From NCBI GenBank assembly GCA_963758205.1, contig CAVWUM010000005.1:62001-126000 (forward strand): a stretch of DNA of 64,000 bases, read 5' to 3'. Below are positions 31,576-40,870 of this stretch, in pieces (position 1 is the first letter of the stretch; each line of letters opens with the position of its first letter). The notes beneath the pieces are model-generated. The model was not told the origin of the DNA, made no database searches, and saw only the letters and a list, made by a program, of their open reading frames with translations. Both the position numbers and the translations under genes were made by a program. The DNA is from Owenweeksia sp963758205. GTDB taxonomy: Bacteria > Bacteroidota > Bacteroidia > Flavobacteriales > Schleiferiaceae.

Positions 31576-34500
31576 ATGAAAGACAAGTTACTCACGCGAA
31601 TGTGGGCAGCGCTGATAGGCTCTGCCCTCTGCACGTTTACGGTATCCGCGGCAACGCTTACCGTTACCAACCCGGTAGATAACACTCCCGGCTCCTTACG
31701 ATCGCAGGTAGCAGCGGCCAGTGCCGGTGATACTATAGTGTTTGATGCCTCACTAACCAATGGCATCCCTCAATTACTCCTTACCGGAGAAATTACCGTT
31801 GAGAAATCCCTCTACTTTATGGGTAATGGATCTGCTAACACCATAGTTAGTGGAAACAGTTTAAGCCGCATTTTTCATATTGATGATGCCGGCTCTGTAC
31901 ACATCAGCGGTATGGCTTTTACCAACGGTACTACCTCCGGTAGTGGTGGAGCCATTTACATTGATAGCACTGATGTAACGCTGAGTGCCAGCAATGTGAT
32001 GAACAGTACGGCTTCTGGCAATGCGGCTACTGAAGGCGGTGGCGGTATTTACAACAATTCCGGAATGCTGACCATTATCAACAACTCCATAATTGCTGAC
32101 AACTCTGCTACAGGAACAAGCGGCAGCGGTGGTGGAATCTTAAATAGCGGAGGCGGAGAGCTTACCGTTATGGGTTCTGTAATTTCTGGCAATACCTCAA
32201 ACCGTGCCGGTGGTGGTATTGAAGGAACAGCAACTGGTGGTGACATTACACTTACTAATACTGACCTGCTTGATAACATTACATACACTGCCCCGGGTAA
32301 TGGTGGCGGTCTGCACGTTACGGGTGCCAACATGGTAACTGTAAATGGTGGTATTATTCGTAATAATGAGGCTGGCGCTGAAGGTGGTGGTTTCTGGAAC
32401 AACGGAGGTACCATGAACATCAGCGGAGCTACCATTGATAGCAACAATGCACTGGGTGTAGCTGCCGATAATGGTGGCGGTGGTGTATTTAATAATGGTG
32501 GAACCGTTTCTATCACTAATAATACTATGATTGCTCACAACATAGCTTCCGGTACTTCCGGTAGTGGTGGTGGAGTCTTTAATGATGTTGGTGGATCACT
32601 CACCATCATGGGTAGTTCTGTGGTAATGAACAGTGCTATGCGTGCCGGTGGTGGTATAGAAGATAATTCCGGAAACGGTAGCGTAACGCTGAACAACACT
32701 AACCTGGATGATAACATGACGGCTTCTAACCCTGGTAACGGTGGTGGAATGCACGTAACAGGTGGAGCTACTATCAGCATCAGCGGTGGTAGTGTAAATG
32801 GAAACATGGCGGCCCGTGAAGGCGGGGGCCTTTGGAACGGCTCAGGTACTATGACCATTAGTGGTGTAATGATAAATGATAACGAAGCCCAGGGAGCTGC
32901 CTCAGATGATGGTGGCGGTGGTGTTTTCAACCAGGGTGGTACTGTTATTATTAATAACAACACTCACATTTCCAACAACTCAGCTACAGGTGTAGCCGGT
33001 AGTGGTGGTGGAATCTTCAACAACACCGGAGGTTCTGTAACGGTTTCAGGAAGTATGATTACTGCAAACAGTGCTATGCGTGCCGGTGGTGGTATCGAGG
33101 ATCAGTCCGGATCAGGAATGATCACTTTAAACAACAGTAACCTTGATAGTAATATGACAGGTTCTGCTTCCGGAAACGGTGGTGGACTGCATGTAACCGG
33201 TACAGGTGATGTAGCCGTAAATGGCGGATCTGTAAACTACAATACGGCTACAGCCGAGGGCGGTGGTCTATGGAATGGTGCCGGAACTATGACAGTGAGT
33301 AACACCATGATCCATGGAAACGTGGCCAGTGGTAACGATGCCAGCCAGGGTGGAGGCGGAGTCTTCAACCTTAGCGGTGACCTTACTATCAATAATAATA
33401 CAATGATAACCGGCAACATGGCCGATGGTACCAGCGGTAGCGGTGGTGGAATTTTGAACGATTCTACAGCAACCCTTACCGTAAGTGGTAGTACTATAAA
33501 AAATAACTCAGCCAGCCGTGCCGGTGGTGGTATTGAAGACCGCTCATTTGCCACTGGAGGCGTTACACTTAATAATGTAAATCTAGACAGCAACATGACA
33601 GGTTCTGCTCCCGGTAACGGTGGTGGACTACACGTAACCGGTAATGCCGATGTTAATATCAGTGGTGGTACCGTAAACGGAAACACGGCAGCCCGCGAAG
33701 GCGGTGGCCTGTGGAACGGAGCCGGAACCATGACAATTAGTGGTGTGGACATTTGGGGCAATGAGGCCCAGGGTCCTGCAGCCGATGATGGTGGTGGCGG
33801 TGTATTCAATAATGGTGGAACTGTTTCTATCATCAACAATACACACATAGCTTACAACTCTGCAACCGGTACTTCCGGTAGTGGTGGTGGGGTATTTAAC
33901 CTTACCGGTGGCGAGCTTTCCATTTCAGGAAGTTCTATTATGCACAACATGGCCATGCGTGCCGGTGGTGGTATAGAAGATGCCTCAGGTGCCGCAACTA
34001 CGGTTACGATCAACAACTCAAATTTAGATAGCAACTCTACAGCGGCTAATCCCGGAAACGGTGGTGCTGTTCACATCAGTGGAGATGGCGATATGGATAT
34101 TACCGGTGGAACCGTAAACGGTAACACAGCATCCCGCGAAGGTGGTGGCTTGTGGAACGGTACAGGAACCATGACTGTAAGCGGAACTACCATAGAAGGT
34201 AACGAAGCTAACGGTAACGCTTCTGACGATGGCGGTGGTGGTATCTTCAATAATGGAGGTACAGTATTCGTAATCAATAATTCTATGATTACTAACAACC
34301 ACGCCAACGGTACTGCCGGTAGCGGTGGTGGAATTTTTAATGGCCCCGGAAGTAGCCTTTCGGTAATGGGTAGCACCCTTATGGGTAATACAGCCAGCCG
34401 TGCAGGTGGTGCCATTGAAGATCAATCAGGTAATGATACCGTAAAATTGACGAACACGGATATGATCCAAAACTCTACCGGCAGCGCGCCTGGTAACGGT

Positions 34501-37170
34501 GGCGGACTTCACATTACCGGTGGCGGAAACGCTGAAATTACCGGTGGTGAAATTTCAGGAAACTATGCCGCTGCCGAAGGTGGTGGTGTATGGAACGGAG
34601 CCGGTATGATGATGATCAGCGGAGTTCAGATATCCAACAACACTGCAGCAGGTGATGATGCCAGCCAGGGTGGTGGCGGAGTGTACAACCTTAGCGGTAC
34701 AGTACACATCGTAAACAACTCTATGATAAAAGGTAACATGGCTACTGGTAGCAGTGGTAGCGGTGGTGGAATTTTAAATGATTCTACCGCAGTACTGCTT
34801 GTACAGGGAAGTTCTATCACAAATAACTCTTCTAACCGTGCCGGTGGTGGTATCGAAGACCGCTCATTTGCCAGTGGAGGAGTTACTCTTAATAACGTAA
34901 ACCTGGATAGTAACATGACAGGTTCAGCTCCCGGTAACGGTGGTGGACTTCACGTTACAGGTAATGCCAATATTGATATCTCTGGTGGTACTGTAAATGG
35001 AAACACGGCAGCCCGCGAAGGCGGTGGTCTGTGGAACGGTACCGGTATGATGATGGTTGATGGAACTACCATAGATGGCAACACCGCGAGTGGTGATGCT
35101 GCAACCGATGGTGGTGGTGGTATCTGGAACAATGGCGGAATCGTGCAGGTGATGCGTTCTACCGTTTCTAACAATATGGCCGATGGTACTGACGGTGCCG
35201 GTGGTGGTATTTATGATGCCGAAGGTACCACTGACGTTTTCCTAACTACAGTATCAGGCAACAGCGCCAACGGTTCCGGTGGCGGACTGTACAGCCAGGG
35301 CACTATAAATGTAGTGGCCAGTACCGTAGCTAATAACTCTGCCGGTGGCGAAGGTGGTGGTATTGATATCACTCTTGCTGCTACTTACATGGTAGATCTG
35401 CACAGCACTATTGTAGCTGATAACTCGGCTGGTGTATCCGGTCAGGATGTAGGTAGCTCAGGTGGTGTTTATACTTCGAGCGGTTACAACCTGGTAGAAA
35501 TGGATGATCAGAATGTGTTCCCCGCTATGGGTTCAGATATTGAAGGTCACGACCCTAACCTTGGACCATTGGCTGATAATGGTGGTGACACTAAAACCCA
35601 GGCCCTGATGTGCCCAAGCCCTGCAGTTGATGCCGGTGAGCCTACCCTTAACGCTGATGATCAGCGCATGGAAATGGTGTTTGGCGGTACAAGAGATATT
35701 GGTTCTTTTGAGTTACAAACACCTTGTAACGCACCTGTTATAGTTTGCAACAGCTATGTTACTGATGGTACCTGGATGAAGAGTACTACTGTTACCCCTT
35801 CTAACCTTTCAGGTACATGGAGTGGTGTAAATGGTAACCTTCCGGCTGATGGTACTTTCAGCATGAACGCTATGTTAGGTCAGCCTTACAGCTTCCAGTC
35901 TATTGACAGTATTGATGGCGCTAGTGTTATTCAAACCGGAAGAGATATTACTTACTTCCGTAAATCAATAATGATTGATAGTCTGCAAAACTTTGATGCC
36001 CGCCTGAGACTATTGGTTGATGACCAGGCAGAAGTTTATGTAAACGGTAAGTTGCTGGCCGGCCAATATACTGGTAGCCGTAATAATTATAAACTGCCAT
36101 CATTTGATGCTATGTTTAATAATGATAATACCGTTGATAATCCAAATGGTGGGGGCGTAGCTTATGATGCTACAAGCTCCATGGATTTGGACGATATCTT
36201 TAAAGTAGGTATGAATACTATTACCGTTGCCGTAAGAAACTATGCTAAAGCGAGCGACAGGGGTGGCTTTACCTTGCGTCTTGACCTTTGTGGTGAGAAA
36301 ATCAATGGTGGAGCACCTACCATGGATAGCCTTGTAAGCAGCAATGGTTTTGAAAAGAGTACTGTTATTACACCTAGTAACTTCAGTGGATTTTGGGGTG
36401 GAGTAAGTTCTCTACCAGCTACATCCACTTACACTATGGCCGCTGTTGAAGGTCAGCCATACAGCTTCCCTTCAATTGATGCGGTACCAGGTTCTAAGGT
36501 TATCAGTACTGAGAGTAGTGATATCACCTACTACCGTAGAGAGTTCAGCCTTACTTCAAGCTCAAATCTTGATGCAAGAATTATGATGACTGTGGATGAC
36601 GGCATGGAAGTTTACATCAACGGACAGCTTATTGCCCGTGAGGAGAATGTATCACGATCTAATTATAAAGCCCCTGCGCATGATGTGAAGTTTAATGCAA
36701 ACGGCACTGTGATGAATGGTTTTATGGGAGGTGATATGTTTGACTTTACCACCCTTGCCAGTATGGATGATGTATTCAACACCGGTATGAACGAGTTGGT
36801 GGTAGTGGTGAGAAACTTAGGAAGAGCATCTGACAGAGGTGGTTTCTCTTTCCGTATGGAAGTTGAATCCAATGGACAATCAGTACTTGTTGCTGATAAG
36901 AAAGTTGCCACTGCCAATGCAAGGGCTTCTGTTGCCAGCAACCTTTTGATGGAGGTTTATCCTAACCCGGCATCAGGTAACGTAAATGTGCATTACGAAA
37001 CTGCAGGCTATGAGCTTATGGTATTTGACATGAATGGTAAAATGATGAGTCAGCAGCAGGTTGATGGTCAGGATGCCAGTCTGGATATCAGCGAATATGC
37101 CGCAGGAGTATATTTTGTTAAAGTAAAATCAGGTGATAAAGTAATCACCGAAAAACTGATCAAAGAGTAA
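31576..37170 (+). CDS. Giant T9SS-exported beta-helix repeat protein (adhesin-like)
   Basis: I chose the ATG at 31576, which opens a signal peptide (MKDKLLTRMWAALIGSALCT to VSAA); the frame extends 45 bases upstream. The 1864-aa protein has a CSLREA-like start (PGSLRSQVAAASAGDTIVFD), then seven Gly/Asn-rich repeats of 146-147 aa that read as a right-handed parallel beta-helix (RAGGGIED, GNGGGLHVTG, EGGGLWNG). A choice-of-anchor Q segment follows (about 1290-1395; GYNLVE, DPNLGPLADNGG, DIGSFELQ). Two copies of the C-terminal module also found in the upstream phosphatases come next, then a T9SS tail (VYPNPASGN...EKLIKE). It is likely a surface adhesin or matrix protein; function is inferred from architecture. 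Confidence 0.85.
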   Translation: MKDKLLTRMWAALIGSALCTFTVSAATLTVTNPVDNTPGSLRSQVAAASAGDTIVFDASLTNGIPQLLLTGEITVEKSLYFMGNGSANTIVSGNSLSRIFHIDDAGSVHISGMAFTNGTTSGSGGAIYIDSTDVTLSASNVMNSTASGNAATEGGGGIYNNSGMLTIINNSIIADNSATGTSGSGGGILNSGGGELTVMGSVISGNTSNRAGGGIEGTATGGDITLTNTDLLDNITYTAPGNGGGLHVTGANMVTVNGGIIRNNEAGAEGGGFWNNGGTMNISGATIDSNNALGVAADNGGGGVFNNGGTVSITNNTMIAHNIASGTSGSGGGVFNDVGGSLTIMGSSVVMNSAMRAGGGIEDNSGNGSVTLNNTNLDDNMTASNPGNGGGMHVTGGATISISGGSVNGNMAAREGGGLWNGSGTMTISGVMINDNEAQGAASDDGGGGVFNQGGTVIINNNTHISNNSATGVAGSGGGIFNNTGGSVTVSGSMITANSAMRAGGGIEDQSGSGMITLNNSNLDSNMTGSASGNGGGLHVTGTGDVAVNGGSVNYNTATAEGGGLWNGAGTMTVSNTMIHGNVASGNDASQGGGGVFNLSGDLTINNNTMITGNMADGTSGSGGGILNDSTATLTVSGSTIKNNSASRAGGGIEDRSFATGGVTLNNVNLDSNMTGSAPGNGGGLHVTGNADVNISGGTVNGNTAAREGGGLWNGAGTMTISGVDIWGNEAQGPAADDGGGGVFNNGGTVSIINNTHIAYNSATGTSGSGGGVFNLTGGELSISGSSIMHNMAMRAGGGIEDASGAATTVTINNSNLDSNSTAANPGNGGAVHISGDGDMDITGGTVNGNTASREGGGLWNGTGTMTVSGTTIEGNEANGNASDDGGGGIFNNGGTVFVINNSMITNNHANGTAGSGGGIFNGPGSSLSVMGSTLMGNTASRAGGAIEDQSGNDTVKLTNTDMIQNSTGSAPGNGGGLHITGGGNAEITGGEISGNYAAAEGGGVWNGAGMMMISGVQISNNTAAGDDASQGGGGVYNLSGTVHIVNNSMIKGNMATGSSGSGGGILNDSTAVLLVQGSSITNNSSNRAGGGIEDRSFASGGVTLNNVNLDSNMTGSAPGNGGGLHVTGNANIDISGGTVNGNTAAREGGGLWNGTGMMMVDGTTIDGNTASGDAATDGGGGIWNNGGIVQVMRSTVSNNMADGTDGAGGGIYDAEGTTDVFLTTVSGNSANGSGGGLYSQGTINVVASTVANNSAGGEGGGIDITLAATYMVDLHSTIVADNSAGVSGQDVGSSGGVYTSSGYNLVEMDDQNVFPAMGSDIEGHDPNLGPLADNGGDTKTQALMCPSPAVDAGEPTLNADDQRMEMVFGGTRDIGSFELQTPCNAPVIVCNSYVTDGTWMKSTTVTPSNLSGTWSGVNGNLPADGTFSMNAMLGQPYSFQSIDSIDGASVIQTGRDITYFRKSIMIDSLQNFDARLRLLVDDQAEVYVNGKLLAGQYTGSRNNYKLPSFDAMFNNDNTVDNPNGGGVAYDATSSMDLDDIFKVGMNTITVAVRNYAKASDRGGFTLRLDLCGEKINGGAPTMDSLVSSNGFEKSTVITPSNFSGFWGGVSSLPATSTYTMAAVEGQPYSFPSIDAVPGSKVISTESSDITYYRREFSLTSSSNLDARIMMTVDDGMEVYINGQLIAREENVSRSNYKAPAHDVKFNANGTVMNGFMGGDMFDFTTLASMDDVFNTGMNELVVVVRNLGRASDRGGFSFRMEVESNGQSVLVADKKVATANARASVASNLLMEVYPNPASGNVNVHYETAGYELMVFDMNGKMMSQQQVDGQDASLDISEYAAGVYFVKVKSGDKVITEKLIKE
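32037..35109 (+). repeat. Seven tandem ~438-bp coding repeats
   Basis: The CGTGCC of the RAGGGIE motif recurs at 32203, 32641, 33079, 33517, 33958, 34399 and 34837, spaced 438, 438, 438, 441, 441 and 438 bp. Units 4 and 7 are closest (RSFA(T/S)GG and DASQGGGG versions), 1320 bp apart, suggesting duplication of a three-unit block. Confidence 0.9.
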
Positions 37171-37202
37171 ATCAAGTTGCTTGTACTTTTGATTTAGTTA
37201 GG

Positions 37203-37235
37203 AGAGGCTGTCTGAAAAGATGGCCTCTTTTTTTT
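37203..37235 (+). terminator. Terminator after the repeat protein gene
   Basis: The arms AGAGGC and GCCTCT flank a 14-base loop and are followed by eight T. Confidence 0.65.
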
Positions 37236-37292
37236 GCTCCAGGCTATTCTAAAACTCCAAACTTTAGAAAAGCGAATAAGGCAGATCTTCTC

Positions 37293-37300
37293 TAAATTTG
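37293..37300 (+). promoter_or_regulatory. Putative -7 box of RAYT gene 2
   Basis: TAAATTTG fits TAnnTTTG and precedes the same leader (AGATAAACCAAACCTATG) found at RAYT gene 1. No clear -33 element was seen. Confidence 0.4.
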
Positions 37301-37315
37301 AGATAAACCAAACCT

Positions 37316-37933
37316 ATGCTATATAAAACCGCGCCTTTAGAACCTGATTGCTATTATCACATTTACAACCGCGCCAATGGCCAGGAACGGATTTTCCTTT
37401 CAGATGAAAACTATAGATTCTTTTTGCTGAAATACTCAGAGTATGTAGCCCCTTTTACCGATTTATTCTGCTATTGTTTAATGCCTAATCACTTTCACTT
37501 TTTAATCAGAGTAAAGGGTGAGTTGGAGCTGGAATCATTGTTTAGAGCTTTTCCAAAGTTTAAAACTTTGGAAAAGCTTCCTTCGATGGAACTTCTCCTA
37601 AGTAAGCAGTTCTCTAATTTTTTTAGCAGCTACACTCAGGCCTTCAACAAAGTTGAGGGCAGAAGGGGAAGTCTTTTCATGAAAAACTTCAAACGCATTA
37701 AAATAGAGGATGAGAAATACCTCATCAAACTCATTCACTACATTCATCATAACCCAATAGAAGCAGGCTTGGTGAACGGTCTCTCAGAGTGGAAGTTCAG
37801 TTCCTACTCTGCAATTGTATCATCTAAACCTACAGCTATAAGGAGAAATGAAATAATCTCTCTATTCTCTGACCTTCAAAACTTTCTTTACTGCCACCGG
37901 CAATCTCCTAAAATTTCAGGGGTTGAGTTTTAA
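37316..37933 (+). CDS. RAYT (REP-associated tyrosine transposase), copy 2
   Basis: The 205-aa protein is a paralogue of the protein at 22427-23035, with CYYHIYNRANG, CLMPNHFHFLIRV (HUH), FSSYTQAFNKVEGRRGSLF, and the Tyr helix in IHYIHHNPIEAG. It therefore keeps all Y1-nuclease residues. At the same relative place as in copy 1, codons 77-87 form a 33-bp perfect palindrome (37546-37578) of different sequence. The two genes share a conserved 5' leader. It follows the repeat-adhesin gene, just as copy 1 follows a T9SS phosphatase gene. No intergenic palindrome with the sequence of its own element was noticed in this window. Confidence 0.88.
   Translation: MLYKTAPLEPDCYYHIYNRANGQERIFLSDENYRFFLLKYSEYVAPFTDLFCYCLMPNHFHFLIRVKGELELESLFRAFPKFKTLEKLPSMELLLSKQFSNFFSSYTQAFNKVEGRRGSLFMKNFKRIKIEDEKYLIKLIHYIHHNPIEAGLVNGLSEWKFSSYSAIVSSKPTAIRRNEIISLFSDLQNFLYCHRQSPKISGVEF
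37546..37578. repeat. 33-bp perfect palindrome within RAYT gene 2
   Basis: The arm AGCTTTTCCAAAGTTT, central A, and perfect complement AAACTTTGGAAAAGCT. It encodes roughly FPKFKTLEKL. It has the same 16-1-16 geometry and codon phase as the element in RAYT gene 1, but a different arm sequence. Confidence 0.9.
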
Positions 37934-38056
37934 TGGATAGCTGGAATGGTTTAAATCAACATAGCTTAACATTAAATCAATCTATTGATAAGATAGGCTT
38001 AAGCTGAGAAACCCCTATTCCTGTGATTTTTGCCTTTCAGATAAAGTAGAGGGGAA

Positions 38057-39904
38057 ATGACAGGAAGCACAATAAAAAGTAAAATGGCGAGGCGCTTTGT
38101 AACGCTTGCCAGTATTGGAATCAGCATACTGATTATGCAGTTTTCACTGCGCCACCCTGGTGATAAAATAGCTGAGCTTACTGCCCAAAATGCCCTGGCT
38201 TTTCAATCCTCTATCCAAAAGTTAAGTGAGGTAGCCGATGAATTTCAAATGGACCGCAAGAACGCGGAGGAGTTGCGAGTTGCTGTTCTGGATGTACGCC
38301 TTTCTTACAAAAAAATTGAGTTTTTACTGGAATACTACTATCCTGAATTTGTAGAAGAGCACATTAACGGGGCACCCTTATTACACATTAAGCGGGTAGG
38401 CCCTAGACCTTATGTGGAAACACCTGAGGGTTTACAGGTTTTGGATGAACTGGCCTTTTCAGATGATGCTGAGGCAGAGAAAACCGAAATAGCCGTTTTG
38501 GCGCGTCAACTCGCCAATAAATTTGACCTGGTAATAAGCAGCCTTGCCGAAAAGGATATTAAGAAGGAGGAGCTGGCAGAAGCCATGCGAATGGAACTGG
38601 TCAGGATTTTTTCCATGGGCGTAACGGGCTTTGATACCCCCGGCTCATTAAATGCTTTGGCGGAGGCCTCTGTATCTTTTAATGCTTTGCAAACGGCCGT
38701 AGCGCCTTACCTCAATGAGCTATCAGAAGCAAATAAAATTAAAGAGCTATTTGCAGGCGGAGTTGCATTTTTAGATAAACAAACTGATTTCGACAGTTTT
38801 GATCGCCTTACATTTTTAACCACTTACGTGGATCCACTTTACAGGGAATTGAAAGCCCTTGGCGGCAAGCCCACTAAAAAGAACCGCAATTGGGGATGGA
38901 ACCCGAATAGCACCAGCATTTTTGCAGCAGATTTTTTAGATCCTTATTTCTATGCCGAATTGAGCAGTAAGGATGACAGCAAGTCACTGCGGGATTTAGG
39001 GCAAAAGCTTTTTTACGATCCTGTTTTGAGCCAGGATAACCAAATGAGCTGCGCCAGTTGTCATAACCCGGCTAAGGGCTTTACGGATGGTAAGTCAAAA
39101 TCGGCAAGCAGAGTAGAAGGTAAAACGGTACAGCGCAATGCGCCCACTTTATTAAATGCAGTTTACTCGGACAGGTATTTTTACGATTTGCGGGCCTTTA
39201 GCCTTGAGCAGCAGGCTGAGCACGTAATATTTAATCATGATGAATTTAATACCGGTTACGAAGACCTGATTAATAAGCTTAACCAGTCTGACGAGTACAG
39301 AGCCATGAGCAAAAAAGCCTTTGGCAAAAAGGAGATAAACCGCAATCAGTTTTCAAAGGCTCTGGCGTCATATGTGCTCTCTTTACAATCTTTTAACAGC
39401 GACTTTGATAAATACGTAAGAGGTGAAAAGGAGAGTATTGAACCTAAGGTGAAAGAGGGCTTTAACCTGTTTATGGGCAAGGCGGCATGTGGCACCTGCC
39501 ACTTTGCGCCCACCTTTGCGGGATTGGTACCTCCACAGTTTGCGAAAAATGAGAGCGAAATACTTGGGGTGCTAACTGGCCCGAAGGTAGAAGAATTGGA
39601 CAATGATGGCGGCCGCCTGGCCAGCAATATGTACAACGAAATGGCCTGGATTTATGAAAAGTCCTTCAAAACTTCTACCGTAAGGAATGTGGAGCTTACA
39701 GCGCCTTACTTCCATAACGGTGCCTATAAAACGCTGGAAGAGGTTTTGGATTTTTATGATCATGGCGGTGGAGCCGGCCTGGGGATTGAGGTAACTAACC
39801 AAACCCTTGCGGGAGATTCGCTGAACCTGAGTGCCATAGAAAAAGAGGCCATTATTGCCTTTATGAAATCGTTGACCGACAACACAGCCGGACAGGCCTA
39901 TTAA
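38057..39904 (+). CDS. Di-heme cytochrome c peroxidase (CCP/MauG family) with long N-terminal region
   Basis: The 615-aa protein has an N-terminal hydrophobic segment (about residues 14-27, after MARRF) that serves as signal or anchor; an ATG at 38087 is an alternative start. Residues about 40-300 are a helical region found in some Bacteroidota peroxidases (imelysin-like appearance; not certain). The C-terminal half is a CCP/MauG domain with two heme c sites, C332-A-S-C-H336 and C478-G-T-C-H482. The likely axial Met lies in the late region near NEMAWIYE or AFMKSL. It should act in the periplasm, reducing H2O2 or oxidising a protein or metal partner. Confidence 0.87.
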   Translation: MTGSTIKSKMARRFVTLASIGISILIMQFSLRHPGDKIAELTAQNALAFQSSIQKLSEVADEFQMDRKNAEELRVAVLDVRLSYKKIEFLLEYYYPEFVEEHINGAPLLHIKRVGPRPYVETPEGLQVLDELAFSDDAEAEKTEIAVLARQLANKFDLVISSLAEKDIKKEELAEAMRMELVRIFSMGVTGFDTPGSLNALAEASVSFNALQTAVAPYLNELSEANKIKELFAGGVAFLDKQTDFDSFDRLTFLTTYVDPLYRELKALGGKPTKKNRNWGWNPNSTSIFAADFLDPYFYAELSSKDDSKSLRDLGQKLFYDPVLSQDNQMSCASCHNPAKGFTDGKSKSASRVEGKTVQRNAPTLLNAVYSDRYFYDLRAFSLEQQAEHVIFNHDEFNTGYEDLINKLNQSDEYRAMSKKAFGKKEINRNQFSKALASYVLSLQSFNSDFDKYVRGEKESIEPKVKEGFNLFMGKAACGTCHFAPTFAGLVPPQFAKNESEILGVLTGPKVEELDNDGGRLASNMYNEMAWIYEKSFKTSTVRNVELTAPYFHNGAYKTLEEVLDFYDHGGGAGLGIEVTNQTLAGDSLNLSAIEKEAIIAFMKSLTDNTAGQAY

Positions 39905-39915
39905 AAGGAGCTATT

Positions 39916-40824
39916 ATGAAAAGGATTTTTGTTTTAGGATTTAGCCTGTTTACAGCGCTTTTACATGCCCAGTTTGCCAACCCTAAGGAGTCTCATGTTT
40001 TTTACAGTGTGGATGAAGCCGTTGCCGGTAAACCTGCGGCTCGCCAGCTAAACCTGCGTGATCAGGGGCTTTTTGATGTGGATGATGATATAGCGAAACT
40101 TAAGCGACTCACATTTTTAAACCTGATGCGCAATAACCTCGAAAGCTGGGATTATGGCGTATTTGAGCTTAAAAGCCTTGAAGTGCTCAATATAAAAATC
40201 AATAGCCTTAAGGTATTGCCGGGGGAAATAGGTAACCTCAAAAAGCTGGTATCTCTGGATGTATCCAATAATAAAATAAACCAAATACCACAGGAAATTG
40301 GCAAGCTGAAAAAGCTGAAACTGTTTTATGGCTCACTCAACTATTTCATTACAGTGCCGGAGGAGATAGGTAAATGCCGTGAGCTTGAGGTATTGGTGCT
40401 TGATAACAATCAGATAAGTCATCTGCCGGAGAGCATTACCAAACTGAACAATCTTAAGGTGCTTGATTTAGGCCTTAACCAGTTGAGGAGTATTGACCCT
40501 TCCTGGGGGAGTTTTAAAAATCTACAGGAGCTTAAACTGGAGTATAACTACCTGCAGAGTTTACCTACAGAGATAGGCAAACTCAGCAGTCTGCGGATTC
40601 TTAACCTTAGTGATAATAGGCTGGAAGAACTTCCTCAATCGCTTACCAGGCTTTCAAATCTGGAGTATTTAATAATATCAAACAACCAGTTAAAAAAGCT
40701 ACCGGATGACCTTGAAAGTCTTACAGGATTGAAAACCCTTATTGCCATCAACAACGATTTCAGCGAAAGCGAAAAGGCCCGCATAAAAGCAGCTTTGCCC
40801 AATTGCCACATACAGTTAGACTAG
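39916..40824 (+). CDS. Secreted leucine-rich-repeat protein
   Basis: The 302-aa protein has a signal peptide (to LLHAQ). After a short lead (RQLNLRDQGLFDVDDDIAKL) it consists of about nine 23-residue LRRs of the plant-intracellular/ROCO-like consensus LxxLPxxIGxLxxLxxLxLxxN, with IPQEIGKLKKL, VPEEIGKCREL, LPTEIGKLSSL and LPDDLESLTGL. It ends in a capping segment (NDFSESEKARIKAALPNC). LRRs mediate protein binding. It starts 11 bp after the peroxidase gene and is probably co-transcribed with it. Confidence 0.85.
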   Translation: MKRIFVLGFSLFTALLHAQFANPKESHVFYSVDEAVAGKPAARQLNLRDQGLFDVDDDIAKLKRLTFLNLMRNNLESWDYGVFELKSLEVLNIKINSLKVLPGEIGNLKKLVSLDVSNNKINQIPQEIGKLKKLKLFYGSLNYFITVPEEIGKCRELEVLVLDNNQISHLPESITKLNNLKVLDLGLNQLRSIDPSWGSFKNLQELKLEYNYLQSLPTEIGKLSSLRILNLSDNRLEELPQSLTRLSNLEYLIISNNQLKKLPDDLESLTGLKTLIAINNDFSESEKARIKAALPNCHIQLD

Positions 40825-40870
40825 ATATGAATATTGGCTATATTCGGCCAAAATTCGAACGTTTAGCATC

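Noticed and set aside
32037..35109. Regular repeats considered as a CRISPR array
   Set aside because: The unit is 438-441 bp, coding throughout and degenerate, with no short identical repeats or unique spacers.
32049..35174. Several long antisense ORFs opposite the repeat protein
   Set aside because: They mirror the Gly/Asn-rich repeat in the other strand, recur with its period, and are Pro/Leu/Ser-rich without starts or domains; they are shadows of codon bias.
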